Source: Achromobacter sp. MFA1 R4
GTDB taxonomy: Bacteria > Pseudomonadota > Gammaproteobacteria > Burkholderiales > Burkholderiaceae_B
Assembly: GCF_900156745.1 (NCBI RefSeq)
Contig: NZ_LT707065.1
Location: forward strand, 4,092,001-4,156,000
Direction of reading: 5' to 3'
Length of the DNA stretch: 64,000 bases
Shown here: positions 25,160 through 35,181 of the stretch, one piece after another
Layout of the letters: every line of letters begins with the position of its first letter
How positions within the stretch are numbered: the first letter of the stretch is position 1
Position numbers and translations under genes: made by a program
Notes under the pieces: model-generated
Databases searched by the model: none
What the model was told of the DNA's origin: nothing
Seen by the model: the letters and a program-made list of their open reading frames with translations, nothing else

Positions 25160-25289
25160 CGCTTGTCCTCCCGGCGTACCGTGGCCTAGCGCGCCATGCC
25201 TCGCCCCAAGCAAGCGGCGTGCCCGGCGCGCCGCAGCATGGGAACATGGTTTGCTGCGCCCGGCATCCAAAGCAACAGGACAAATGACC

Positions 25290-26129
25290 ATGGAACAAGC
25301 CAATACGACGCCTCTTCGGCGGGACGCCATCGCCCGCGAATTGGGCGTGACCCCGGACTTCGACGCGGCCGCCGAGCTGGAAAGGCGGATTGCGTTCCTT
25401 GCGGACTACCTGACTCGATCCGGCCGGGCGGGCTATGTCCTGGGGGTTAGCGGCGGGGTGGATTCCACGGTGGCGGCGCGGATTGCGCAGCTTGCCGTGG
25501 AGCGCGTACGCGGCCAGGCCGCGGCGGCCTGGTTCGTCGCCGTGCGCCTGCCCTACGGCGACCAGCGGGACGAGGAAGACGCGGCGCGCGCGCTGGACTT
25601 CATCGCGCCCGATCGCCGCATGCGGATCGACATCAAGCCGGCCGTGGACGCGCAGCGCGCCGCGCTGCGCGACGCCGGCCTGTCGTATGCGGACGACGCG
25701 GCCGAGGATTTCGTGGCGGGCAACATCAAGGCGCGCCAGCGCATGATCGCGCAGTACGCCATTGCGGGGGCGCTCGATTGCCTGGTCATCGGCACGGACC
25801 AGGCGGCCGAAGCCTTGATGGGGTTCTTCACCAAGCATGGCGATGGCGCGGCGGACGTGCTGCCGTTGCGCGGTTTGACCAAGCGGCGCGTGCGCGCGCT
25901 GGCCGCGATGCTGGGCGCGCCGGAGCAACTGGTGCTCAAGGTGCCGACCGCCGATCTGGAATCGCTTCGGCCCTTGCTTCCGGACGAGGAGGCGTTCGGG
26001 GTGTCATATGCGCAGATCGACGGCTACCTGGAAGGAGACGACGTCAGCCAGGAAGCGGTTGCGCGGATCGAGCGCCAATTCTCCGTCACTGCCCACAAGC
26101 GGGCGCTGCCGCCGGGGCCGCCGGACTGA
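25290..26129 (+). CDS. nadE: Ammonia-dependent NAD synthetase
   Basis: ATG 25290 is preferred, with AGGA 10 bp upstream; ATG 25284 is too close to it. 279 residues. The PP-loop [16 protein letters not shown] binds ATP. The NAD-synthase parts [38 protein letters not shown] and [13 protein letters not shown] follow. It converts deamido-NAD, ATP and ammonia to NAD. There is no glutaminase domain, so it is the NadE rather than the fused type. It is divergent from the DUF421 gene. A second NadE elsewhere cannot be excluded. Confidence 0.9.
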   Translation: MEQANTTPLRRDAIARELGVTPDFDAAAELERRIAFLADYLTRSGRAGYVLGVSGGVDSTVAARIAQLAVERVRGQAAAAWFVAVRLPYGDQRDEEDAARALDFIAPDRRMRIDIKPAVDAQRAALRDAGLSYADDAAEDFVAGNIKARQRMIAQYAIAGALDCLVIGTDQAAEALMGFFTKHGDGAADVLPLRGLTKRRVRALAAMLGAPEQLVLKVPTADLESLRPLLPDEEAFGVSYAQIDGYLEGDDVSQEAVARIERQFSVTAHKRALPPGPPD

Positions 26130-26734
26130 CTCGCGCGGCGTGCAGGCTCGCCGGCATTTCCCTCGACGCGCGCCACCTTGCCGCTGGCGCGCCATCGTCC
26201 TTTCTGACAATTGTTGCACCGATGCGTCGCTGACACCTTGACCGTCGTACGCGCCGGCTAAGGCGTTTGAACGATAAAAACTTGCGCTAAGCGCCGTCCC
26301 TACTTAAGCTGTGTTTGCGCGCGGACCCAGCATGAACCGTGCCCGCGCCCGCAGGCGGACCGCTGCCTTGCCCGCTTACGACCACGTAGCACTTTTTCTG
26401 CCAGTTTCCCTTGTCAACGACATAAAGGATGCCTGTGCGAAAGTCGATGGTCTCGATGGTCTCGATGGTTCTATGCAGCGCCCGGCCAATGCCGGGCCAG
26501 AACCGGCGCTGCCCTGCCAGGCAGGCGCTCCCCCGAACGGATTTCTCCCGGTCGGCGTCTCCTCCCGTCCTCGACTCAATGTCCCCCCGGCGCTTCGTCG
26601 CGCCGGGATACCAGAACATCAACGCCAGTCCGGCGCGCTAGTCGCGCCTTTGATCAGTGCAAGTTGGGCCCTTTCCGCCGGCGCGGGGCAAAGGGCAGCG
26701 CGAGACCTCGAGTCCGACCGCCTGGGAGTAGTGG
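26130..26734. other. 605-bp intergenic region without a credible gene
   Basis: Open frames here have no family-like sequence and no good ribosome site. A 9-bp repeat (GTCGATGGT then two CTCGATGGT) lies at 26443-26469. The promoter of the efflux operon must lie here, but I see no clear -35/-10 pair or regulator palindrome. Confidence 0.6.
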
Positions 26735-27892
26735 ATGACGCAAAGTAGCTGCAATGTCCGTCGTGTCCTGTTGCATGCCGTGGGCGCCTGGACGCTGGCT
26801 TTGGCGGGGTGTGGGGATCGGAACGACGCGTCGGCCGTCACGATTCCGCCGATGAAAGTCGTAGTGGTCACCGTCGGGCGCCAGCCCGTGGACTTGAATG
26901 TGGACCTGCCCGGCCGGATCGAGCCCATCCGCACCGCCGAAGTCCGGGCGCGCGTGGACGGCATCGTGGAAAAGCTGCTCTATACCGAGGGCAGCGACGT
27001 CCAGGCCGGCGACCCCTTGTTCCAGATTGATCCCGCCGACTACCAGGCGCAGCTTGCGCAGGCCAATGCCATGCTGCAGCGCGCGCAGGCGGTGCAGACC
27101 AACGCCCGCTCGGTCACGGAGCGGTTTCGCCCGCTGGTCAAGCGCCAGGCGGTCAGCGCGCAGGAGTACGAAGCCGCGCTGGCGGCGCTGGGCCAGGCCC
27201 AGGCCAATGTGGCGGACGCGCAAGCGGCCGTCACGCTGGCGCAGTTGCGGCTGGACCGGTGCACGGTCAGGGCGCCCATCGCGGGGCGCGTCGGACGCGC
27301 GCTGGTCACCGAAGGCGCGCTGGTGAGCGCATCGGCGGCCACGCTGCTTGCGCAGGTCAACCAGTTGTCGCCGATCAGCGCCACCTTCACCAAGTCCAAC
27401 ACCGCCATCATGGACCTGACGGACTACGCCCGGTCCGGCGCGCTGGCCACCGCGCAGGGCAATACCTTCCAGGTGCGCCTGACGCTTGCCAATGGCCGCG
27501 AGTTTGGCGAAACCGGGGTGGTGGACTTTGCGGACCTGAGCGTGGACCGGACCACCGGCGCCCAGACCATACGCGCCCGTTTCGACAATGCCAACCGGGA
27601 ACTGCTGCCCGGGCAGTTCGTCACGGGCCAGATCCTTGTCGGCGTGCGCCAGGACGGCATCCTGATCCCGGCGCGGGCGGCGCGGCTGAGCGGCGACACG
27701 GCCACCGTCTTCGTCGTCGGCCCCGACGGCACGGCCCAGCCCCGGCAGATCGAGGTCGGCGAGCAGATTGCGGGCAGTTGGCTGGTGCGCCGCGGCCTGG
27801 AGCCGGGCGAGCGGATCGTGGTGGACGGCTGGCACAGGATCAGGCCCGGCCAGCAGGTCGAGGCTGTCGAGCAGCAAAACGCAAAACCCTAG
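26735..27892 (+). CDS. RND efflux periplasmic adaptor (membrane fusion protein)
   Basis: 385 residues. A signal peptide ends in lipobox LALAGC (Cys26). The biotinyl-lipoyl half-motifs are RARVDGIVEKLLYTEGSDVQAGDPL and RAPIAGRVGRALVTEGALV. They frame a coiled-coil hairpin (residues about 105-165), with the beta-barrel domain after it. It joins the inner-membrane pump to the outer-membrane channel. It is the first gene of an operon with the pump and channel; no regulator gene is adjacent. It is of the AcrA/MexA class. Confidence 0.92.
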   Translation: MTQSSCNVRRVLLHAVGAWTLALAGCGDRNDASAVTIPPMKVVVVTVGRQPVDLNVDLPGRIEPIRTAEVRARVDGIVEKLLYTEGSDVQAGDPLFQIDPADYQAQLAQANAMLQRAQAVQTNARSVTERFRPLVKRQAVSAQEYEAALAALGQAQANVADAQAAVTLAQLRLDRCTVRAPIAGRVGRALVTEGALVSASAATLLAQVNQLSPISATFTKSNTAIMDLTDYARSGALATAQGNTFQVRLTLANGREFGETGVVDFADLSVDRTTGAQTIRARFDNANRELLPGQFVTGQILVGVRQDGILIPARAARLSGDTATVFVVGPDGTAQPRQIEVGEQIAGSWLVRRGLEPGERIVVDGWHRIRPGQQVEAVEQQNAKP

Positions 27893-27903
27893 CGGAGTCG
27901 GCG

Positions 27904-30900
27904 ATGGGCTCATTCTTTGTGGCGCGGCCGGTGTTTGCCTGGGTGGTGGGGCTGTTCGTCCTGCTGTTCGGCGTGATCTCGCTGGTGCTGTTGCCGGTCG
28001 AGCAGTATCCGAACATCGCGCCGCCGTCGATCACGATCCAGTCGACCTTCCGGGGGGCGGACACCACCACCATCGACCGCACGGTCACGTCGATCATCGA
28101 AGAGGAAATGAACGGGGTCGACAACTTCCTCTATATGGCGTCGGTCAGCCGCGCCAACGGGACCTCGCAGATCACGGTGACGCTCAAGCCCGGCACCGAC
28201 CTGGACGTGGCGCGCAGCCAGGTGCAGGACCGGTTGAGCCGGGTCGAGCCGCGCTTGCCGCAGGAAGTCCGCCAACTGGGCGTGGCGGTCACCAAGGCGT
28301 CGTCCGGCTTTCTGATGCTGCTGGCGCTGCAATCGGAGACCGGCGACGTCAGCGCGGTCCAGATGGGCAACTTTGCCTCGAACAATATCCTCAATGAACT
28401 GCGCCGCATCCCGGGCGTGGGCGACGTGCAGCTTTTCGGCTCGTCCTACGCCATGCGGATCTGGCTGGACGAGCGCAGGCTGGCCAGCTTCCAGATGTCG
28501 GCCAGCGACGCGATGCGCGCGGTGCAGGAACAGAACGCGCAGACCATCGGCGGGTCGCTGGGCGACCTGCCGCTGGCCCTGGGGGCGGATTTCAACGCCC
28601 AGATCGTCGCGCAGAGCCGGTTCTCGACCCCCGAGCAGTTCCGGCAGGTGATCCTGCGCGTCAACAACGACGGCTCGCTGGTGCGGCTGGGCGACGTGGC
28701 GCGGGTGGAATTGGGCAACGAAAGCTACAACTTCCGGCTCAGCGTCAACGGCAAGGAGGCCGCGGGCATCGCCATCCAGCTTGCCAACGACGCCAACGCG
28801 CTGGACGTCGCGCGCCAGGTGCGCCAGCGCATGACGGAACTGGAGACCGTGTTCCCGGCCGGGGTCGGCTGGACGGTGCCGTTTGACACGACCCCCTTCA
28901 TCACGACGTCCATCAGCTCCGTGCTGGTCACGATGGTCGAGGCGCTGCTGCTGGTGACGGCGATGGTGTTCCTGTTCCTGCAGAGCTGGCGGAGCACGCT
29001 GATCCCGACCCTGATCGTGCCGATCGCGCTGGTGGGCACCTGCGCCGGCCTGTTTCTTTTCGGCGCGTCCATCAACCTGCTGTCGCTCTTTGGCATGGTG
29101 GTGGCGATCGGGGTGCTGAACGACGACGCCATCGTGGTGTCGGAAAACGTCGCCCGCATCATGCAGGACGAAAAACTGTCGGCGCCCGAGGCGACGCGCA
29201 AGGCGGTCGGGCAGGTGTGGGGGCCGATCATCGCCAGCACGCTGGTCCTGGTGGCGGTGTTCGTGCCGATGGCCATGTTTCCCGGTTCCAGCGGCGCCAT
29301 CTACCGCCAGTTCTCCATCACGCTGTCGGTGGCCATTGTCGTGTCCACCGTGCTGGCGTTGTCGCTGGGCGCCGCGCTGTGCGCCACGCTGCTCAAGCTC
29401 AAGGACGACGCGCCGCCCAAGGGACGCGTGTCCAAGGCGAAGCAATGGGTATTCGACAAATTCAATGCGGGCTTTGACGCGATGACGCGCCAGTACGTGC
29501 GGGCGGTCGAGTACATGCTGCTGCGGCCGCTGCGCTGGATGCTGATCTTTCTGGGCGTCTGCGGGCTGACGGTCTTTCTGTTTTCGCGCCTGCCGGGCGG
29601 CTACCTGCCGCTGGAGGACCAGGGGTATTTCTTCGTGTCGTACACCGGCGCGCCCGGCACCACGGCCGACCAAACGGAAGTGGCGGTGCAGCAGGCCGAA
29701 AGCATGCTGCGCGAGCAACGCGCCGTGCGCAACGTGGCGTCGGTGGTGGGCTTCAACTTCTTCGGGCAGGGGCAGACGGCGGCGCTGTCGTTCGTGGACC
29801 TGTATCCGTGGAGCGAGCGCACCGATCGCAGCGAGGCGGTCGACGCGCTGGTGGGGCGCAGCAACCTGGCCTTCCGGTCGATTCCGCAGGCCATGATTTT
29901 TGCCTTGAACCCGCCGCCCATTCCGTCGATGGGCAATGCGTCGGGGTTCTCGATGAAGGTGCAGGACCGCACGGCGCAGGGCGGCGCGGGCCTGGCCGCC
30001 ACCGGCGCGGCGATGATCGCGGCCGCCGCGGCCAGCCCCGTGCTGACAGGCGTGCGGCTGGACGGCATGCCGCCGGGGCCGCGCCTGTACGTGGAGATCG
30101 ACCGCGTGCACGCCCGCGCGCTGGGCCTGCAGGTGGCGCAGGTCAACCAGGCGCTGACCCTTGCTTTCGGCTCCAACTATGTCAACGATTTCCTGCACGA
30201 CGGTTCCGTGCAGCGCGTCTTCATCCAGGCCGAAGCCGACCAGCGGATGCTGCCGCAGGACATCTCGGCCCTGCAGCTTCCCAACAACCGGGGCGAAATG
30301 GTGCCGTTTTCGGCGTTCTCGCGCATGCGCTGGATCGACGGCCCGCAACAGCTCGAACGCTACAACGGCTTTCCGTCCATCACGATTTCGGGCGAAGCCG
30401 CCGCCGGCCGCTCCAGCGGCGTGGCGCTGGCCGAGATGGAGGCCATTGCCGAGCGCGTCCTGCCGCAGGGCATCACCTACGAATGGACCGGCACGGCATT
30501 CGAAGAGCAGCAGGCGGGCAACCAGGTGGCGCTGCTGCTGGCGCTGTCGCTGGTCGTGGTGTTCCTGCTGCTGTCGGCGCTGTACGAGAGCTGGTCCGTG
30601 CCGGTGTCCGTGCTGCTCATCCTGCCCTTCGGGATTCTGGGCGCGGCCGCGTTCACGCTGGGGCGCGGCATGTCGGCGGACATCTATTTCAACATCGGGC
30701 TGGTCACCATCATCGGCCTGGCCGCCAAGAACGGCATCCTGATCGTGGAGTTCGCCCTCAAGGAAGAGCTGGAAGGCCGCGACCGGAAAGAGGCGGTGAT
30801 CGACGCCGCCCGCCAGCGCCTGCGTCCCATCATCATGACCAGCGTCACGTTCGTGCTGGGCATGCTGCCGCTGGTGCTGGCCACCGGCGCGGGCGCGGCC

Positions 30901-31080
30901 AGCCGGCAGGCGGTGGGCACCAGCGTGATGGGCAGCATGCTGACTGCGACGCTGTTCGGTGTGTTCTTCACGCCGCTGTTCTACATGGTTGCCAGGCGCT
31001 GGTCGGGACGCCGCGCGGACGTGCCCAAGGTCCCGCCGGCGGGACCGGCCAAGACCGGAGAACAGGGAGAGAACCCATGA
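27904..31080 (+). CDS. RND multidrug efflux pump, inner-membrane (AcrB/MexB class)
   Basis: The start is ATG 27904, 11 bp after the adaptor stop; 1,058 residues, as usual for HAE1 pumps. It begins MGSFFVARPVFAWVV with TM1. The large porter loops include NGVDNFLYMASVSRANG and PRLPQEVRQLGV. The proton-relay helix carries VVAIGVLNDDAIVVSENVAR, where the Asp pair matches the relay in AcrB. The second repeat has IIGLAAKNGILIVEF. The pump extrudes hydrophobic drugs or metabolites using proton flow. Substrates cannot be predicted. It overlaps the channel gene by 4 bp. Confidence 0.95.
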   Translation: MGSFFVARPVFAWVVGLFVLLFGVISLVLLPVEQYPNIAPPSITIQSTFRGADTTTIDRTVTSIIEEEMNGVDNFLYMASVSRANGTSQITVTLKPGTDLDVARSQVQDRLSRVEPRLPQEVRQLGVAVTKASSGFLMLLALQSETGDVSAVQMGNFASNNILNELRRIPGVGDVQLFGSSYAMRIWLDERRLASFQMSASDAMRAVQEQNAQTIGGSLGDLPLALGADFNAQIVAQSRFSTPEQFRQVILRVNNDGSLVRLGDVARVELGNESYNFRLSVNGKEAAGIAIQLANDANALDVARQVRQRMTELETVFPAGVGWTVPFDTTPFITTSISSVLVTMVEALLLVTAMVFLFLQSWRSTLIPTLIVPIALVGTCAGLFLFGASINLLSLFGMVVAIGVLNDDAIVVSENVARIMQDEKLSAPEATRKAVGQVWGPIIASTLVLVAVFVPMAMFPGSSGAIYRQFSITLSVAIVVSTVLALSLGAALCATLLKLKDDAPPKGRVSKAKQWVFDKFNAGFDAMTRQYVRAVEYMLLRPLRWMLIFLGVCGLTVFLFSRLPGGYLPLEDQGYFFVSYTGAPGTTADQTEVAVQQAESMLREQRAVRNVASVVGFNFFGQGQTAALSFVDLYPWSERTDRSEAVDALVGRSNLAFRSIPQAMIFALNPPPIPSMGNASGFSMKVQDRTAQGGAGLAATGAAMIAAAAASPVLTGVRLDGMPPGPRLYVEIDRVHARALGLQVAQVNQALTLAFGSNYVNDFLHDGSVQRVFIQAEADQRMLPQDISALQLPNNRGEMVPFSAFSRMRWIDGPQQLERYNGFPSITISGEAAAGRSSGVALAEMEAIAERVLPQGITYEWTGTAFEEQQAGNQVALLLALSLVVVFLLLSALYESWSVPVSVLLILPFGILGAAAFTLGRGMSADIYFNIGLVTIIGLAAKNGILIVEFALKEELEGRDRKEAVIDAARQRLRPIIMTSVTFVLGMLPLVLATGAGAASRQAVGTSVMGSMLTATLFGVFFTPLFYMVARRWSGRRADVPKVPPAGPAKTGEQGENP

Positions 31081-32618
31081 AGCCGGCCCGCATCGCCGCG
31101 GCGGCCTTGCTGGGCCTGGGGCTGTCGGCCTGCAACATGGCGCCGGAGCATCGCCGGCCGGAGGTCGCGACGCTGCCCACGTTCCCGGGCGAGGTGCCAG
31201 CGGATGCCGTGGCCGCCCAGGACGTGACCTGGCAGCAGTTCTTCGGCGATGACCAGCTCAAGCGCCTGATCGCGCGGTCCCTGGAGCTGAACCAGGACCT
31301 GGCCGCCGCCACGGCGCGGATCGAGCAGGCGCGCGCCTTCTACCGCATCGAGCGCGCCAACCAGCTGCCGCAGCTCGACGCCGGGGCGGCGGCCTCGCGC
31401 AACCAGGCGCCGCTCACCATCCTGGATCCGGCGCTGGCGGGCAGCCGGCAGACGGTGCAGTTCAATCAGTTCAGCGCGCAGGTGATGGTCTCGTCGTTTG
31501 AACTGGACTTCTGGGGGCGGGTGCGCAACCTGACCGCATCGGCGCTGCAGCAATACCTGGCAACCGTGGAGGGCAGGCGCGCATTTCGCCTGACCCTGAT
31601 CGCGAACGTGGCTTCCACGTATTACGACGCCCTGGCGGGCGAAGAGGGCATCGCGCTGGCCCAGCGCACCGTCGAGACGCGCAGCTACGCGCTGGGCGTC
31701 GCGAAGGACCGGCTGGACGCCGGCGTCACCTCGCGCGTCGACTTCGAACAATCCGCCATTCTGCTCACCCAGGCGCAGACCCAGCTTGCGGAGTGGCAGC
31801 GCGCCACCGCGGCGCACTGGAACCGCCTGTGGGTGCTGGTCGGCGAAAACCTGCAGCACGAGATGACGGCCAGCCGGCCCATCGAGGCGGCGGGGCAGTT
31901 CGACGCCCTGGATCCGGGCCTGCCGTCGACCCTGCTGATCGTCCGGCCCGACATCCGCCAGGCCGAGAACCGGCTGCGCAGCGCCAACGCGAACATCGGC
32001 GCCGCGCGCGCGGCGCTGTTCCCGCGCATCGCGCTGACCGGTTCGTTCGGCTATGCGTCCACCGAGCTGTCCGACCTGTTCAGCTCGCCCAGCCAGATCT
32101 GGAACATCGGCGCGGGGATCGGGTGGCCGATCTTCGACTACGGACAGCGGCGGGCGGCCGTGGACCTGGCGACGGCGCAACGCGACGAGCTGGTCGCCAC
32201 CTACCGCAAGACCGTGCAGACCGCGTTCAGCGAAGTGGCGACGGCGCTGGAAAACCGCAAGCGGTTCCAGGAGCAGGTGGTGGCGCAGGAGACGGCGATC
32301 CAGGCCCAGCGGCGGCTGGCCGAGACCGCCGAGTTGCGCTACATGAACGGCATCTCGATCTACCTGGAAGTCGTCGACGCCCGCCGCGGGCTGTTCACGG
32401 CCGAACAGCAGATGCTGTCGCTGCGGGCCTCGCAGCTTCAGAACGGGGTGTCGCTGTATGTGGCGCTGGGGGGCGGCGACGACGAGCCGGAGGTGTTCGT
32501 GGCGGCCGGCGCTCCGGCGGGCGGCGCTGCAGCGGGCGAGGCTGCTGCGTCCGGCATTCCCACGACGGCCCCCCCCGCGCCCGCCGCCCCACCGCCCGGC
32601 GCAGGAGCCCAGCCATGA
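31077..32618 (+). CDS. Outer-membrane efflux channel (OprM/NodT family)
   Basis: ATG 31077 overlaps the pump stop (ATGA). 513 residues. The lipobox is LGLGLSAC with Cys19. Two TolC-like repeats are visible with helical segments (LNQDLAAATARIEQARAFY; RPDIRQAENRLRSANANIGAARAALFPRI). An Ala/Pro-rich tail follows (AAGAPAGGAAAGEAAASG; PPAPAAPPPGAGAQ) that is longer than usual for OprM-like proteins. It forms the trimeric exit duct of the pump. It overlaps the following hydrolase by 4 bp. Confidence 0.93.
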   Translation: MKPARIAAAALLGLGLSACNMAPEHRRPEVATLPTFPGEVPADAVAAQDVTWQQFFGDDQLKRLIARSLELNQDLAAATARIEQARAFYRIERANQLPQLDAGAAASRNQAPLTILDPALAGSRQTVQFNQFSAQVMVSSFELDFWGRVRNLTASALQQYLATVEGRRAFRLTLIANVASTYYDALAGEEGIALAQRTVETRSYALGVAKDRLDAGVTSRVDFEQSAILLTQAQTQLAEWQRATAAHWNRLWVLVGENLQHEMTASRPIEAAGQFDALDPGLPSTLLIVRPDIRQAENRLRSANANIGAARAALFPRIALTGSFGYASTELSDLFSSPSQIWNIGAGIGWPIFDYGQRRAAVDLATAQRDELVATYRKTVQTAFSEVATALENRKRFQEQVVAQETAIQAQRRLAETAELRYMNGISIYLEVVDARRGLFTAEQQMLSLRASQLQNGVSLYVALGGGDDEPEVFVAAGAPAGGAAAGEAAASGIPTTAPPAPAAPPPGAGAQP

Positions 32619-34099
32619 ACGCCGGCCAGCCTTCCGGTCCCCGCCCGTTGTGGCGGCGGCTCAGAAAGGCGGCGCTCATCGCCGTGGCCGTGGCATTGCT
32701 GGTGGTCGTCACGCTCATGGGCGTTCGCCTTTACGACCTGCAGCAGGGCCCGCCGCTGGCGGCCTGGCACACCTACGTGCCGCAGGAGATGGACGCAGAA
32801 CGGCTGGACCAGAGCACCTGGGCCGACTACCTGGCCCACGAGGAAAAGCTGTTCGCGCTGGTCCGGCAGAACGTCGGCGACAAGCTGCTGCCCGAGGACA
32901 AGGTGGACAGCAACCGCTATTTCGCGGGTGCCAAGGTGTATCCCGAGCATTTCGCCCATGACTGGAACCGGTCGTTCGTCCTGCTGCCCGCGGGCGAGCC
33001 CCAGGGCGTGGCCGTCCTGCTGCATGGGCTGACCGATTCGCCCTACAGCCTTCGCCACATCGCCGCCCATTACCAGTCCGTCGGCTACGTGGCGATCGCG
33101 ATCCGGATGCCCGGGCACGGCACGGTGCCTGGCGGGCTGACGGACGCGCACTGGGAAGACTGGGCGGCCGCCACGCGGCTGGCGGTGCGCGAGGCGCGCC
33201 ACCGCGTCCCCGCGCCGCGCCCGTTGCACCTGGTGGGGTTTTCGAATGGCGGCGCGCTGGCATTGATGCACACGCTGGATGCGCTGGATAACCCCGACAT
33301 CGCCAAGCCCGACCGCCTGGTGCTGATCTCGCCGATGGTGGGCATCACGTCGTTTGCGCGCTTCGCGGGGGTGGCCGGGCTGCCCGCCGTGCTGCCGGCG
33401 TTCGCCAAGGCCGCCTGGCTCAGCATCGTTCCCGAATTCAACCCCTTCAAGTACAACTCCTTTCCGGTCCACGCGGCCCGCCAATCCTTCGAACTGACGC
33501 AGACCCTGCAGGACCGGCTGGTCGCGCAGCAGCGATCCGGCGGGCTGGAGCGGCTGCCGCCCATCATCACGTTCCATTCAGTGCTGGATTTCACGGTCAG
33601 CACGCGCGCGCTCATCAATGCCCTGTATGCCCGCCTGCCCGCCAATGGCAGCGACCTGGTGCTCTTCGACCTGAACCGCGCGACCAAGCTCGGCCCCTTG
33701 TTCCGGCGCGGCGTGGCGTGGTCGCTGGCCGGCACGCTACCCGGCGAAAAGCGCAATTACCGCCTGACCTTCGTGACCAACGCCAGTCCCACGTCCAGCG
33801 CGATGATCGAACGCGTGATCGAGCCGAACGCCACGCAGGTCGTGGAGCGCGCCATCGGCATGGACTACCCGCGCGAGGTCTATTCGCTGTCGCACGTGGC
33901 GCTGCCTTTTCCGACCGACGATGCGCTGTACGGCACCCACCCGGGGAACATCGAGGAATTCGGCATCAGCCTGGGCGCCATGTCCATGCGCGGCGAGGTC
34001 GGCGCCTTCGTGATCGGCATGGATACGCTGACCCGGCTTACGTCCAATCCGTTCTATGCCTATCTGGTCGGGCGCGTTGATGGGGTGATTCCAAGATGA
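32615..34099 (+). CDS. Membrane-anchored alpha/beta hydrolase
   Basis: 494 residues. One N-terminal TM lies at about 19-41 (ALIAVAVALLVVVTLMGVRL). The hydrolase fold has LLHGLTDSPYSLRHIA (oxyanion region) and the nucleophile elbow HLVGFSNGGALAL. ATGA overlaps on both sides place it in the efflux operon. A lipase/esterase or acyl-transfer role is possible; the substrate is unknown. The position suggests the same stimulus as the pump, perhaps removal of acylated or toxic compounds. That link is inference. Confidence 0.8.
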   Translation: MNAGQPSGPRPLWRRLRKAALIAVAVALLVVVTLMGVRLYDLQQGPPLAAWHTYVPQEMDAERLDQSTWADYLAHEEKLFALVRQNVGDKLLPEDKVDSNRYFAGAKVYPEHFAHDWNRSFVLLPAGEPQGVAVLLHGLTDSPYSLRHIAAHYQSVGYVAIAIRMPGHGTVPGGLTDAHWEDWAAATRLAVREARHRVPAPRPLHLVGFSNGGALALMHTLDALDNPDIAKPDRLVLISPMVGITSFARFAGVAGLPAVLPAFAKAAWLSIVPEFNPFKYNSFPVHAARQSFELTQTLQDRLVAQQRSGGLERLPPIITFHSVLDFTVSTRALINALYARLPANGSDLVLFDLNRATKLGPLFRRGVAWSLAGTLPGEKRNYRLTFVTNASPTSSAMIERVIEPNATQVVERAIGMDYPREVYSLSHVALPFPTDDALYGTHPGNIEEFGISLGAMSMRGEVGAFVIGMDTLTRLTSNPFYAYLVGRVDGVIPR

Positions 34100-35088
34100 C
34101 GTCTTTTGCACTGTCCGGCATTTTCGCGATCCTGCTGCTGGGCCTGCTGTACCTGGCCAGTCCGGTCTTCGTTCCGCTGACGTTCGCGCTGTTCCTGATC
34201 TGCCTGGTCGCGCCGCTGCGGCAGTACCTGGGCCGCAAAATGCCCGCCCCGCTGGCCGCCATCCTGGTGCTGATCGTGGCGCTGGTCGTGTCGATGGTGT
34301 TCCTGTCGCTGGCGGCCTGGGGCTTCAGCCTGGTCGCGCAATGGGTCATGGCCAATGCCGCCCGCTTCCAGAACCTGTTCACGCTGGAGACCGAGACGCT
34401 GCATCCGCACGGCGCCATGGCGATCCAGATGTTCCAGGACAGCTTCAACGTGTCGTGGCTGGTGCGCGCGATCCAGGAGGTGGCGCTGCGGATCAACAGC
34501 ATGCTGGGCATGATCTTCCTGGCGTTTGTCTTCATTGCGCTGGGCCTGTTTGAACTGGACGAGGCGCCGGGCCGGCTGACGCGCCTGATGGGCGAGGCCC
34601 GCGCGCGGCGCTGGATCTCGGTCGCCCGCGAGGTCGCCGGCAAGCTGCGCTGGTACATGGTGATCCGCACGGTGGCCAGCGTGTTGACCGGCGTGACGGT
34701 CTGGCTGTTCGCCATCTATGCCGGGCTGGAGCTGGCGACCGCCTGGGGCGGGCTCGCGTTCCTGCTGAACTACATCCCGTTCCTGGGGCCGCTGGTGGCC
34801 ACGGTATTCCCCGCGTTCTTTGCCTTCGTCCAGTATGGATCGCTGCAGACGAGCATTGCCGTGCTGGTGGTGCTGAACTGCATTCAGATCGTCTACGGCT
34901 GCTATCTCGAACCCCGGCTTGCCGGCAGCGCGTTTTCGCTGTCGCCGCTGATGGTGATGGTTGCGGTGTTTTTCTGGGGGCTGGTGTGGGGCATTCCCGG
35001 CACCTTCATCGGCGTTCCGCTGCTCATCGTCATGACGACGGTGTATGGCGCGACCGCAAATCTCAAACGGGGGGCGGCCAACACCTGA
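34096..35088 (+). CDS. AI-2E family transporter (TqsA/PerM-like)
   Basis: ATG 34096 overlaps the hydrolase stop by 4 bp; 330 residues and about eight membrane helices. Family traits are the N-terminal pair of helices (LLLGLLYLASPVFVPLTFALF), the central soluble segment (RLMGEARARRWISVAREVAG) and the C-terminal NYIPFLGPLVATVFPAFFAF with FFWGLVWGIPGTFIGVPLL. Some members export autoinducer-2, others sodium or unknown solutes. It is the last gene of the coupled operon. Confidence 0.88.
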   Translation: MTSFALSGIFAILLLGLLYLASPVFVPLTFALFLICLVAPLRQYLGRKMPAPLAAILVLIVALVVSMVFLSLAAWGFSLVAQWVMANAARFQNLFTLETETLHPHGAMAIQMFQDSFNVSWLVRAIQEVALRINSMLGMIFLAFVFIALGLFELDEAPGRLTRLMGEARARRWISVAREVAGKLRWYMVIRTVASVLTGVTVWLFAIYAGLELATAWGGLAFLLNYIPFLGPLVATVFPAFFAFVQYGSLQTSIAVLVVLNCIQIVYGCYLEPRLAGSAFSLSPLMVMVAVFFWGLVWGIPGTFIGVPLLIVMTTVYGATANLKRGAANT

Positions 35089-35181
35089 TCGCGCGGTACC
35101 TGCGTCACAGCCTTCCGTCCCGGGGCAGAAAAAAGGGACGTCGGCCAATCTGCTCACGTCTTTGCTCATTACTGGAGGTGC

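Noticed and set aside
26311-26748. A 145-codon frame before the efflux operon
   Set aside because: It overlaps the start of the adaptor gene, has biased composition, and lacks a ribosome site.
27259-27903. A long upstream extension of the RND pump frame
   Set aside because: It runs inside the adaptor gene in another frame and does not resemble a pump N-terminus; ATG 27904 gives the standard start.
27910-30348. An 812-codon minus-strand frame over the RND pump
   Set aside because: Antisense shadow of a certain pump gene; composition is biased and no motif is present.
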